A stretch of DNA of 6,259 bases from Gammaproteobacteria bacterium (GCA_009843625.1 VYDD01000313.1:1-6259); one strand, 5' to 3'. Positions 1 through 6,018 are shown, numbered from the stretch's first letter. Translations and numbers: made by a program. Notes: generated by a model from the sequence alone, not told the origin.

Positions 1-785
1 GCCGGGACCCACACAAGCGCCGTCCCGAGCGCGGGCACGATGGACAGGACCGCCATGACCGTGGCCCAGAAGGCGGCTCCGGGGACGCCGAAGACGGCGA
101 AGCTGAGGCCGGCGAGACCGCCCTGCAGGACCCCAATCACGAGCGACCCCTTGATCGTGGCGCGCGTGACCGAGACGAAGCGGTCGAGGAGCCTCTGCTC
201 GTCCGCCGACGGAAGGGGAATGAGGTGAAGGATGCGATCGAGGATCGCCGGGCCGCTGGTGAGGAAGAAGTACATCGCGTACAGCATGATGAAGAGCTGG
301 AACAGGAAGTTGGTGGTGCCCAGGGTGGCGGCGGTCAGGCTTTCGACCAGCACGCCGCCCGCGCTCTGCGCCAACTGGCCCGCGAGGCTGATGATGCGCT
401 CGCGGTCGGGCAGGAAGTCGCCCACGAGCGGAATCTCGAGCAGGCGGGCCTCGATGGAGTCGACCAGGTCCATGTTCCCGCGCACCCAGGTGGCCGCCGC
501 CTGCGAGACGTCCACGGCCTGCGAGACCACCAGCCCCAGGAAGGCGATGGCGGGCGCCACCAGGATGACCAGCACGAGCAGGAGGGTGGTGACCGCGGCG
601 GCCCGCTCGCGCTCCTTCATGGCGGCACCCAGCCACAGGTAGAGCGGCCGGGTCATGCCGCTGAAGACCGCGGCCAGCAGGATGGCGACCAGGAACTGGC
701 GGATCATCAGAAGGAAGAGGAGCGAGATCCCGAGCGCCAGCACGAGCAGGAAGCGGTTCTGGAAGCGGGTGGAGTCGGAGATCAT
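1..785 (-). CDS. AI-2E family transporter (PerM/YdiK-type permease), C-terminal part beyond the window
   Basis: Reading the reverse strand from the ATG at 785-783 gives 261 uninterrupted codons to the window edge, starting MISDSTRFQNRF. Hydrophobic stretches lie at about residues 12-42, 62-90, 155-175, 212-235 and 238-260, separated by a long soluble loop (about 91-150). This is the arrangement of the AI-2E family: two or three N-terminal helices, a large loop, then a conserved C-terminal bundle. The segment at 248-261 (SIVPALGTALVWVP) matches the family's proline/glycine motif. Members are usually about 350 residues, so roughly 90 are missing. The family comprises inner-membrane permeases; only some are linked to autoinducer-2 export and others to Na+/H+ exchange, so the substrate here is unknown. 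The ATG overlaps the TGA of the upstream lipoprotein gene (ATGA, 782-785). The bases before it are a run of C and G blocks with no SD, so translation probably depends on coupling to that gene. Confidence 0.9.
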   Translation of the reverse strand, partial: MISDSTRFQNRFLLVLALGISLLFLLMIRQFLVAILLAAVFSGMTRPLYLWLGAAMKERERAAAVTTLLLVLVILVAPAIAFLGLVVSQAVDVSQAAATWVRGNMDLVDSIEARLLEIPLVGDFLPDRERIISLAGQLAQSAGGVLVESLTAATLGTTNFLFQLFIMLYAMYFFLTSGPAILDRILHLIPLPSADEQRLLDRFVSVTRATIKGSLVIGVLQGGLAGLSFAVFGVPGAAFWATVMAVLSIVPALGTALVWVP

Positions 786-3709
786 GTGGGGCCCCGGGGT
801 ATGGAGATTCTGACGATCGAGTCGGCCTGGGCGGGAGCTCCCGGGGCGCGGGGCAGCTCGCCACGCTCGCCCGGGACGACGCGGATGGTTTTGCCTTCGG
901 CGTCGATCTCGCTGATCGGTCCCCGGTAGACATCGTCGCGGAGATCGATGGCCGGGGCGTCTTCGGCGACGGCGGCGGCGGCCGGGGATACGCTATACGG
1001 TTGGGCGAGACGGGCGTTGACGCGGTAGCCCAGGTCCGCCAGCGCCTGGATGGTGATCGCGCTCACTGGATTGGCCTCTCCCACCGTCAGGGCCGGCGTC
1101 ATGTTCTCCGAGCCCATGACCGATTCCCGCCAGTGCGCGTCGTCGCCCCCGTTCTGGACCGGCACCTTGCCACCGGTGTAGCCGGCGCCACCGGCGGCGT
1201 TGAACGCCGTAACGGCCTGGGATCCGGGGAAATGGGTGTCGGCGTCGGGAAGCGCATCCGATGGATTCGCAAGCAGGGAGTGCCATTTCGGACCCACGCC
1301 TATCCCCAGGACATGGGCGATCTCGTGCATTGCCACCTCAACCAGATTGCCCGCCTGAGCCAGCCGGCCCGCGTCGGTGTTGTCGAACAGGATCACGCCC
1401 AACGCCGGGGTCTCGTCGGCAACGCGTATCGCGCACAGGCTTGCCTGGGCCACCACGCCGCCCGCTTCCCCGGTTGCCGCGCCAACGGCGATCACCAGAT
1501 CGTCCACGTATCCGAGCTCCACCTCGAATTCCGTCTCGTCGATTCTGCAGGAGAAGGTGTCGTTGACCGCGGCGTCCGGGAAATCGTTGTCTCTGAGGAT
1601 CGCCTCCCAGGTCGCCGCGGCGGAACGCATCGCCGAACGCACGTCGGCGCTCACGCCGGATCCGAAGCCGAGTTGGATCTCGAATCCGGGGTCCGGTTCC
1701 GGCGGTGGCGCGGGGACCGTCACCTCGGCGGACTGAGTGGCCGAGAGGCCGTCGGGGTCGGTGGCGGTGATGGTGAGCGTGGCCGTGCCGGCCGACCATG
1801 CGGTGAGGACGAGGTCGCTCCCGTCGATGCGGACCCGCACGACCCAGGGGTCGGACGACGATGCGGCGTAGTGGAGCGCGTCGCCGTCGGGGTCGTCGAA
1901 GTGGGCCCCCATGTCCAGCCTCCGGGACGGCCCGCGGGCGAGCGTCTGCGCGGGGATCGGGGTGGTCGCCGTCGGCGCGCGGTTGAGCACGGTTACCGCG
2001 AAGCTCTGGCGGGCCGACAGGCCGCCGGGGTCGATGACGGTCACGGTCAGGGTGGCTTCGCCCGTGACCCCGGCCCGCACGGTGAGCGTGGTGCCGCTGG
2101 CGGACGCCGTGGCCACCAGGCTGTTGCTCGACGCGATCTCGACCTGCAGCGCGTCGCCGTCGGGGTCGTCGAAGTGGCGGGTGAGGTCGAGCGGCGCCGT
2201 CTGGCGTTTGTAGAGGGTCTGCGCGGGAATGGCGCCGGTTGCGGCCGGCGGCCGGTTGGGGACCGTGACCGTGAAGCTCTGGGAGGCCGTGAGGCCATCG
2301 AGGTCGGTTGCCGTTACGGTGACCACGGCCTCGCCCTGGGAAAGGGGCGTCAGGATCAGGGTCCCGTCGCTGGAGGAAATCTCGAGCGCGACTATGTCCC
2401 CGTTGGACACGGCGGCCGCCCAGGTCAGCGGGTCGCCGTCGGGGTCGGTGAAATGGTCCGTCAGGTCGACCGTGTCGGCCTCGCTCTTGTAGATCGTCCG
2501 CGATGGGATCGTGTCGGTCGCGGCGGGCGCACGGTTGGGGACGGTGACCGTGAAGTTCTGGGAGGCCGACAGGCCGTCCGGGTCGGTCGCGGTCACGGTG
2601 ACCATCGTCTCGCCGGAGGCCAGGGGCGTGACGACCAGCGTGCCGGCGGCGGCGATGGTCAGCGCGACCACGCCGGTGTGCGATGTCTCGGCGGCCCAGG
2701 CCAGCGGATCGCCGTCCGGATCGGCGAAGTAGGCCGCCAGGTCGAGCGTGTCCGCCTCGGTCTTGTAGATCATCCGCGACGGGATGGTGTCGGTCGCGGC
2801 CGGCGGCCGGTTGGGGACGGTGACCGTGAAGCTCTGCTCGGCCGTGAGGCCTTCGTCGTCGGTGGCCGTGACGGTCACTACGGCCTCGCCCTTGGCGAGT
2901 CCCGTCAGCGTGAGCGTGCTGGCGTCCACGGTGGCTTCCACCACCGCCTCGTCCGACACGGCCGCCGCGTAGGTCAGCGGGTCGTCGTCCGGGTCGGCGA
3001 AGAATGGTGACACGTCCAGGGTGTGCGCATGATCGACCATGACTTCGCGGGCCGCGATCGAGTCGACCGCGACCGGCGGCCGGTTGGGCACCGTCACCTC
3101 GAAGCTCTGCGTGGCCGTCAGGCCACCGGCGTCTGTCGCGGTGACCGTCACCACCACCGTGCCCTTCGCCACCGCCACCACCGTCACGGCCGTGCCGTCC
3201 ACCGAGACCGCGACACGGTTCGGGTCGGACGCCTCCGCCGAGTACCGGAGCGGCTGCCCGTCGGGCTCGGCGAAATGTCCGCGAACGTCGATCACCGCCG
3301 AGTCGCCCACCATCAGCTCCCGGTCGTCGATCGTTCCCACCGGCGTCGGGGGCCGGTCCGGGACGATGACCTGGAAGGTCTGCCGCGCCTCCAGGCCAGT
3401 CGGATCGGACGCGACCACGGTCACGACCGCAGTGCCGGGAGAGACCGCGGTGATCGTGAGCGTGCTGCCCCGGAGCTGGACGGTGGCTATGTCGGGATCG
3501 GAAATGAACGCGTCGAAATCGAGCGCATCTCCGTTGGGGTCGCGGAAGCACAGGGCGACATCGACCGTGCCACCCACCGTGATCGTCTGATCGGGGAGGG
3601 GCCCGCACAGTTCGGGCGCCAGCGGGCTCTCGCACGAAACGACCCAGAGGGCCGCCCCGAGGAGCAGGGCGACCAGGGAGGTCCGTGATCGAGGCGAGGT
3701 TTCACTCAT
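782..3709 (-). CDS. Repeat-stalk lipoprotein with leishmanolysin-like (M8) zinc metalloprotease domain
   Basis: This 975-residue protein is probably an envelope-anchored protease. Residues 1-26 form a signal peptide with charged start, hydrophobic core and lipobox VVSC, giving lipidated Cys26. Seven tandem repeats (about 36-665) follow, each with a DPDGDxL-type motif, an AVVTVTATDxxGL-type segment and a VPNRPP-type linker, typical of cadherin/Ig-like bacterial beta-sandwiches. A proline hinge (666-674) leads to the catalytic region (about 675-900). There HEIAHVLGIG (795-804) supplies two zinc His and the catalytic Glu, the AHW His859 fits the distant third ligand of M8 metzincins, and MTP (870-872) fits the Met-turn. 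Cys721 and Cys759 could pair, as could Cys35 and Cys54 in repeat 1. The 901-975 tail is of unknown function. Its substrate cannot be read from the sequence. The ATG at 3709 is chosen because the signal peptide starts there; no good SD precedes it. It is first in a leftward operon and its stop overlaps the transporter start. Confidence 0.88.
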   Translation of the reverse strand: MSETSPRSRTSLVALLLGAALWVVSCESPLAPELCGPLPDQTITVGGTVDVALCFRDPNGDALDFDAFISDPDIATVQLRGSTLTITAVSPGTAVVTVVASDPTGLEARQTFQVIVPDRPPTPVGTIDDRELMVGDSAVIDVRGHFAEPDGQPLRYSAEASDPNRVAVSVDGTAVTVVAVAKGTVVVTVTATDAGGLTATQSFEVTVPNRPPVAVDSIAAREVMVDHAHTLDVSPFFADPDDDPLTYAAAVSDEAVVEATVDASTLTLTGLAKGEAVVTVTATDDEGLTAEQSFTVTVPNRPPAATDTIPSRMIYKTEADTLDLAAYFADPDGDPLAWAAETSHTGVVALTIAAAGTLVVTPLASGETMVTVTATDPDGLSASQNFTVTVPNRAPAATDTIPSRTIYKSEADTVDLTDHFTDPDGDPLTWAAAVSNGDIVALEISSSDGTLILTPLSQGEAVVTVTATDLDGLTASQSFTVTVPNRPPAATGAIPAQTLYKRQTAPLDLTRHFDDPDGDALQVEIASSNSLVATASASGTTLTVRAGVTGEATLTVTVIDPGGLSARQSFAVTVLNRAPTATTPIPAQTLARGPSRRLDMGAHFDDPDGDALHYAASSSDPWVVRVRIDGSDLVLTAWSAGTATLTITATDPDGLSATQSAEVTVPAPPPEPDPGFEIQLGFGSGVSADVRSAMRSAAATWEAILRDNDFPDAAVNDTFSCRIDETEFEVELGYVDDLVIAVGAATGEAGGVVAQASLCAIRVADETPALGVILFDNTDAGRLAQAGNLVEVAMHEIAHVLGIGVGPKWHSLLANPSDALPDADTHFPGSQAVTAFNAAGGAGYTGGKVPVQNGGDDAHWRESVMGSENMTPALTVGEANPVSAITIQALADLGYRVNARLAQPYSVSPAAAAVAEDAPAIDLRDDVYRGPISEIDAEGKTIRVVPGERGELPRAPGAPAQADSIVRISIPRGPT
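1010..1687 (-). other. M8-like metalloprotease domain within the lipoprotein
   Basis: This segment encodes residues about 675-900. The codons for the zinc motif HEIAHVLGIG lie at 1298-1327, the candidate third zinc ligand His859 at 1133-1135, and the MTP Met-turn near 1094-1102. His799 and His859 are 60 residues apart, close to the long insertion known in leishmanolysins and unlike the compact HExxHxxGxxH of most metzincins; residue 805, where a compact third His would fall, is Val. The remaining domain is poor in cysteine compared with eukaryotic leishmanolysin, as expected for bacterial relatives. Confidence 0.75.
1715..3604 (-). repeat. Seven tandem cadherin/Ig-like repeat units (coding)
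   Basis: Residues 36-665 of the lipoprotease consist of seven units of about 91-93 residues, about 276 bp each in DNA. Boundaries fall near the (P)NRPP linkers at residues about 117, 209, 300, 392, 485 and 576. At DNA level the block containing GGCCGGTTGGG and the following GTGACCGTGAAG-type bases recurs near 2250, 2530, 2806 and 3078. The repeated Asp-rich DPDGD loops resemble calcium-binding turns of cadherin-like domains; calcium binding itself is inference. Unit 1 differs by carrying two cysteines (35 and 54), and unit 7 ends in a proline-rich hinge. Such units usually act as a rigid stalk or adhesion surface. Confidence 0.85.
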
Positions 3710-3718
3710 GCGAGCAGA

Positions 3719-3747
3719 AACCTACGCACTCCACGTCGCGCGGTCGA
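3719..3747 (-). promoter_or_regulatory. Possible promoter of the lipoprotease operon, giving a near-leaderless transcript
   Basis: On the minus strand, TCGACC (3747-3742) and TAGGTT (3724-3719) sit 17 bases apart and match the sigma-70 consensus at four and three of six positions. Transcription would start only a few bases before the ATG at 3709. That would explain why no clear SD precedes this gene. Both hexamers are weak, so this is a tentative call. Confidence 0.25.
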
Positions 3748-3804
3748 TACGACAAATGCGATTAACGGGGAGTCCGTCATTCGCCTGCGGACGACGACGA
3801 CGGT

Positions 3805-3834
3805 TTGCCCGCCCTTGCCGCCGCGGCGTAGAAT
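3805..3834 (+). promoter_or_regulatory. Candidate sigma-70-like promoter for the DUF4837 operon
   Basis: TTGCCC (3805-3810) and TAGAAT (3829-3834) are separated by 18 bases, and TAGAAT is an unusually AT-rich, near-consensus -10 for this GC-rich sequence. Transcription would begin near 3841, about 30 bases before the leader ORF. The downstream TTTG and the TTTG at 3804-3807 also loosely recall the Bacteroidota TTTG/TAnnTTTG pattern, but the spacing inside the -7 element is off by one base. Confidence 0.45.
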
Positions 3835-3869
3835 TTGCAGCGTCCCGATCGTAGCGAGGAGACCCCCAC

Positions 3870-3893
3870 ATGATCCGGAGTGAGCTGGCATGA
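3870..3893 (+). CDS. Seven-codon leader ORF coupled to the first lipoprotein
   Basis: An ATG at 3870 opens the peptide MIRSELA, ending at TGA 3891-3893. An AGGAG (3857-3861) lies 8 bases upstream, the best SD in the neighbourhood and better placed here than for the lipoprotein itself. The TGA overlaps the lipoprotein ATG at 3890 as ATGA, the classic geometry for termination-reinitiation. The peptide shows no attenuator-like codon run. It may serve only to load ribosomes, or may be chance. Confidence 0.35.
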   Translation: MIRSELA

Positions 3894-4912
3894 TGCGTCT
3901 ATCTGGCCTGGCGATGCTGGGCGTGAGCGTTCTCGCCCTCGCGGGCTGCGACAAGACCGGCGCGTACGGCGATGTGAACAGCATCATCGTGGGCACATCG
4001 ATGGAACTCTGGGACGAGGTGGGAGAGACGGTTACGACCGGGCTCGAGCCCACCATCTTCACCGTGCGCGACGAGCGCACCTTCAAGATCACCTACCAGG
4101 ACCCGCTGGCGGCCGACTGGGAGATCCTGCGCGAGTTCAAGCAGGTGCTGCTGATCGGGACGCTGGAGGACCCGTGGATCGCGGAGGCGATGGAGGAGAG
4201 CGACGTCACGAATACGGAGCCGTTCGGCGTGCCCGGCGTCATCCAGTTGATCGACGTCTGGGCGCGGGGCCAGCTGGTGACCGCCCTCCTGCTTCCGCCC
4301 GGCGGCGGGGCGGCCGAGGTGGAGGCGCACGTGGGCGAGCTGCTCGCGCTCTTCGACGGGCAGTACCGCACCTACGCGCGCACGCGCATGTTCGTATCGG
4401 GTCGCGACTCCCTGCTGGCGGACACGCTGCGCGCCGTGGGCGGCTTCGCACTCGACCTGCCCCGCGTCTATCGATGGGATTATCAGGATTCGGTCTTCAT
4501 ATTCCGCAACGACAATCCCGATCCTGCCGAACTCATCCGGGAAATCGCGGTGACGTGGCGCACGCCCGTCGCCGGCCCGCTGGCGGACTCGGCCATTCTG
4601 GACTGGCGCCTGTCGCTGACGCGGGCATACTACACCGACGAGCAGGTGGTGACGGAGGAACTCGCGCCGGGGCGGGACCTGAGCGACGATGCGTACGAGC
4701 TTCGCGGCATCTGGGAGAGCCCCCCGGGCGCCTGGCCCGCCGCGGGACCGTTCCTGACGCGGACGAAGGCGTGTCCCGGCCAGGACCGCGTGTACCTGCT
4801 CGACTCGTGGCTCTACGCGCCGGGCAAGGACAAGTACGAGTACATGCTGCAGCTCGAGTACATCCTCGACTCCTTCGCATGCGAAGCCGAGCTGCCGGTC
4901 GCGGCGATGTAA
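3890..4912 (+). CDS. DUF4837 family lipoprotein, first tandem copy
   Basis: This 340-residue lipoprotein starts with a signal peptide and lipobox LAGC, so Cys20 is lipidated and the mature protein begins CDKTGAYG. Asp at +2 would favour inner-membrane retention under the E. coli Lol rule, though that rule may not hold in this lineage. Resemblance to DUF4837, a family of about 330-350 residues and unknown function best known from Bacteroidota, rests on the N-terminal VNSIIVG...ELW segment (29-41), the DVWARGQLV motif (122-130), the GIWE...GPFLTR block (273-291) and the C-terminal DSWLYAPGKDKYEYMLQLEYILDSF-type ending (305-329). Cys295 and Cys331 are shared with the second copy and could form a disulfide. 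The ATG at 3890 is preferred over 3893: GGAG (3877-3880) lies 9 bases upstream and the leader ORF stop overlaps it. It is first in a rightward unit. Confidence 0.88.
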   Translation: MMRLSGLAMLGVSVLALAGCDKTGAYGDVNSIIVGTSMELWDEVGETVTTGLEPTIFTVRDERTFKITYQDPLAADWEILREFKQVLLIGTLEDPWIAEAMEESDVTNTEPFGVPGVIQLIDVWARGQLVTALLLPPGGGAAEVEAHVGELLALFDGQYRTYARTRMFVSGRDSLLADTLRAVGGFALDLPRVYRWDYQDSVFIFRNDNPDPAELIREIAVTWRTPVAGPLADSAILDWRLSLTRAYYTDEQVVTEELAPGRDLSDDAYELRGIWESPPGAWPAAGPFLTRTKACPGQDRVYLLDSWLYAPGKDKYEYMLQLEYILDSFACEAELPVAAM

Positions 4913-4914
4913 CG

Positions 4915-4947
4915 ATGAGGCGGTCGGGCGCCGGGATGCGGCGATGA
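4915..4947 (+). CDS. Mini-ORF 1 between the lipoprotein genes
   Basis: An ATG two bases after the TAA of the first lipoprotein gene opens a 10-codon frame, MRRSGAGMRR, whose TGA overlaps the next ATG at 4944 (ATGA). It lies entirely in the tandem repeat and has no recognisable product. A role in carrying ribosomes to the second lipoprotein by stop-restart is possible. Confidence 0.2.
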   Translation: MRRSGAGMRR

Positions 4948-5000
4948 AGCGGTCGGGACGCCGAGATGCGACGATGACCCGGACGGGCGCGAGGATGTAG
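4944..5000 (+). CDS. Mini-ORF 2 leading into the second lipoprotein
   Basis: This 18-codon frame starts MKRSGRRDA and ends in Met-TAG at 4998-5000, two bases before the ATG of the second lipoprotein. Its start overlaps the stop of mini-ORF 1. The basic peptide resembles a signal-peptide n-region without a hydrophobic core. It may be a duplication scar rather than a gene. Confidence 0.2.
   Translation: MKRSGRRDATMTRTGARM
4991..4994 (+). promoter_or_regulatory. Ribosome binding site of the second lipoprotein
   Basis: GAGG ends 8 bases before the ATG at 5003. It fixes this start and lies within the last codons of mini-ORF 2, so translation of that frame would cross it. Confidence 0.5.
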
Positions 5001-5002
5001 CG

Positions 5003-6016
5003 ATGCGGCGATACCGGTTGGTCGTCCTGAGCCTGTGCGCTCTTGCCCTGCCGGGATGCGACAAGACCGTCGCGTGGGGTGAGGTCAACAGCATCATCGT
5101 CGGCGCGTCGGCCGAACTCTGGGAGGCGTCGGGCGATGCGATCACTAACGGCCTTCAGCCCACGATCTTCACGGTTCGCGACGAGCGCACCTTCAGGATC
5201 ACGCACCAGGACCCCCTCGCATCCGACTGGGGGCTGCTGCGGGAGTTCAGGCAGGTGCTGCTGATCGGAAGCGCCGAGGATCCCTGGATCGCGGAGGCCC
5301 TGGAAGCCGGACCAGGGCCCGAATCCCCGAACCCGCCGGAGATCTTCCAGTTGTACGACGTGTGGGCGATCGGACAGTTGGTGACGGTGCTCCTGCTGTC
5401 GCCGGGCGGCGGACGGGATGAGACGGAGGCGCATGTGGACGATCTGCTCGCGCTCTTTGACGGGCAGTACCGCGAATATGTCCACGCACGCATGTTCGTC
5501 TCGGGGCTCGACTCCCTGCTCGCGGACACGCTGCGGGCCACGGGCGGCTTTGCGCTGGAGCTGCCGGTCATCTATCGATGGAGCCGCGAGGATTCGGTCT
5601 TCATCTTTCGCAACGACAATCCCGATCCGTCGGAACTCATTCGCGAAGTCGCGGTCACGTGGCGTTCGCCGATCGCCGAGAGGCCGACGGACGGCGACAT
5701 GCTCGATTGGCGACTGTCGCTGTCGCGCGAATACTACGCGGACGAGCAACTGGTGACGGAGGACGTCGAGCCGGGCCTGGCCGTCGATGACGCGGCGTAC
5801 GAGATCCACGGCATCTGGGAGAGCGCCCCGGGCGCGTGGCCGGCGGCGGGTCCGTTCCTGACCCGCCGGAAGGCGTGTCCCGCTCAGGATCGACTGTACC
5901 TCATCGATTCCTGGCTCTATGCTCCGGGCAGGGACAAGTACGAGTACATGCTGCAGCTCCGGTACATCCTCGACTCCTTCGAGTGCGAGCCGACGCTGCC
6001 GGGCGAGGAGATGTGA
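5003..6016 (+). CDS. DUF4837 family lipoprotein, second tandem copy
   Basis: This 337-residue lipoprotein has the same build as its upstream neighbour: signal peptide, lipobox LPGC with lipidated Cys19 and Asp at +2, VNSIIVG (28-34), DVWAIGQLV (119-127), an invariant FRNDNPDP block (202-209), GIWE...GPFLTR (270-288) and a DSWLYAPGRDKYEYMLQL ending (302-319). Hand alignment of the mature parts gives about 73% identity over 304 gap-free positions. They differ in length only in a loop after residue 99, rich in Pro, Gly and Glu here. Cys292 and Cys328 match the pair in copy 1. The signal peptides are clearly more diverged than the mature proteins, so selection seems to act on the exported domain. 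The function of the family is not established. The gene follows the repeat array and precedes a secreted-protein gene by two bases, so cotranscription is likely. Confidence 0.88.
   Translation: MRRYRLVVLSLCALALPGCDKTVAWGEVNSIIVGASAELWEASGDAITNGLQPTIFTVRDERTFRITHQDPLASDWGLLREFRQVLLIGSAEDPWIAEALEAGPGPESPNPPEIFQLYDVWAIGQLVTVLLLSPGGGRDETEAHVDDLLALFDGQYREYVHARMFVSGLDSLLADTLRATGGFALELPVIYRWSREDSVFIFRNDNPDPSELIREVAVTWRSPIAERPTDGDMLDWRLSLSREYYADEQLVTEDVEPGLAVDDAAYEIHGIWESAPGAWPAAGPFLTRRKACPAQDRLYLIDSWLYAPGRDKYEYMLQLRYILDSFECEPTLPGEEM
6005..6010 (+). promoter_or_regulatory. Ribosome binding site of the downstream secreted-protein gene
   Basis: GAGGAG lies inside the last codons of the second lipoprotein gene, 8 bases before the ATG at 6019. 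It is a near-perfect SD and supports that start even though only two bases separate the genes. Confidence 0.7.
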
Positions 6017-6018
6017 AA

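Larger units (their letters stand above)
4906..5008 (+). repeat. Degenerate 29-30 bp tandem repeat filling the gap between the two paralogs
   Basis: Three full units (4906-4934, 4935-4964, 4965-4993) and the first 15 bases of a fourth (4994-5008) align, each beginning GATGnnnCGATG and followed in the full units by a CGG(T/A)CGGG(A)CG-type core. The first and last units carry a stop at bases 5-7 (TAA, TAG), and the inner two have CGG and CGA there. The array starts inside the last codons of the first lipoprotein gene and ends inside the first codons of the second. Unit phase therefore joins the two gene junctions. Confidence 0.7.

Noticed and set aside
1..785. Assigning a quorum-sensing (AI-2 export) role to the permease
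   Set aside because: The family name is historical. Many members transport other substrates, and no luxS, lsr or other signalling gene is visible.
787..800. GGGGCCCCGGGG block before the permease considered as a terminator hairpin
   Set aside because: The palindromes have no loop and no following T-run, and they lie inside the lipoprotease coding sequence just before a coupled start.
225..929. A plus-strand 234-codon frame rich in Gln, Glu, His and Gly
   Set aside because: It lies antisense to the AI-2E family permease, which has clear membrane helices and a family motif. The plus frame has neither.
1298..1327. HEIAH motif considered as a compact metzincin (M10/M12, HExxHxxGxxH)
   Set aside because: The position for the third His (residue 805) is Val, and His810 is at the wrong spacing. 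The distant AHW His859 with MTP fits M8 better.
1001..3010. A 669-codon open frame on the plus strand opposite the lipoprotease
   Set aside because: Its translation is Arg/Gly/His/Val-rich low-complexity protein mirroring the repeat periodicity of the opposite gene, with no export signal or domain. It is a GC-driven antisense shadow.
1338..3635. A 765-codon minus-strand frame inside the lipoprotease gene
   Set aside because: It is an alternative frame of the same repeats, extremely rich in Arg, Gly and Pro, typical of a shifted reading of GC-rich DNA.
3789..3803. Short GAC/ACG trinucleotide run
   Set aside because: Only about four units, common by chance in GC-rich DNA, with no sign of function.
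3706..4092. A 128-codon minus-strand frame over the intergenic region and first lipoprotein start
   Set aside because: It has no SD, signal or domain and overlaps the candidate promoter and a well-supported gene on the other strand.
4906..5008. The 29-30 bp repeats considered as a CRISPR array
   Set aside because: The units are directly adjacent with no unique spacers, are degenerate, and no cas-like gene is present.
3899..5809. A 636-codon minus-strand frame across both DUF4837 genes
   Set aside because: It exists because both paralogs keep the same antisense frame free of stops. Its repeated halves simply mirror the duplication, and the plus-strand genes have lipoboxes and SD sequences.
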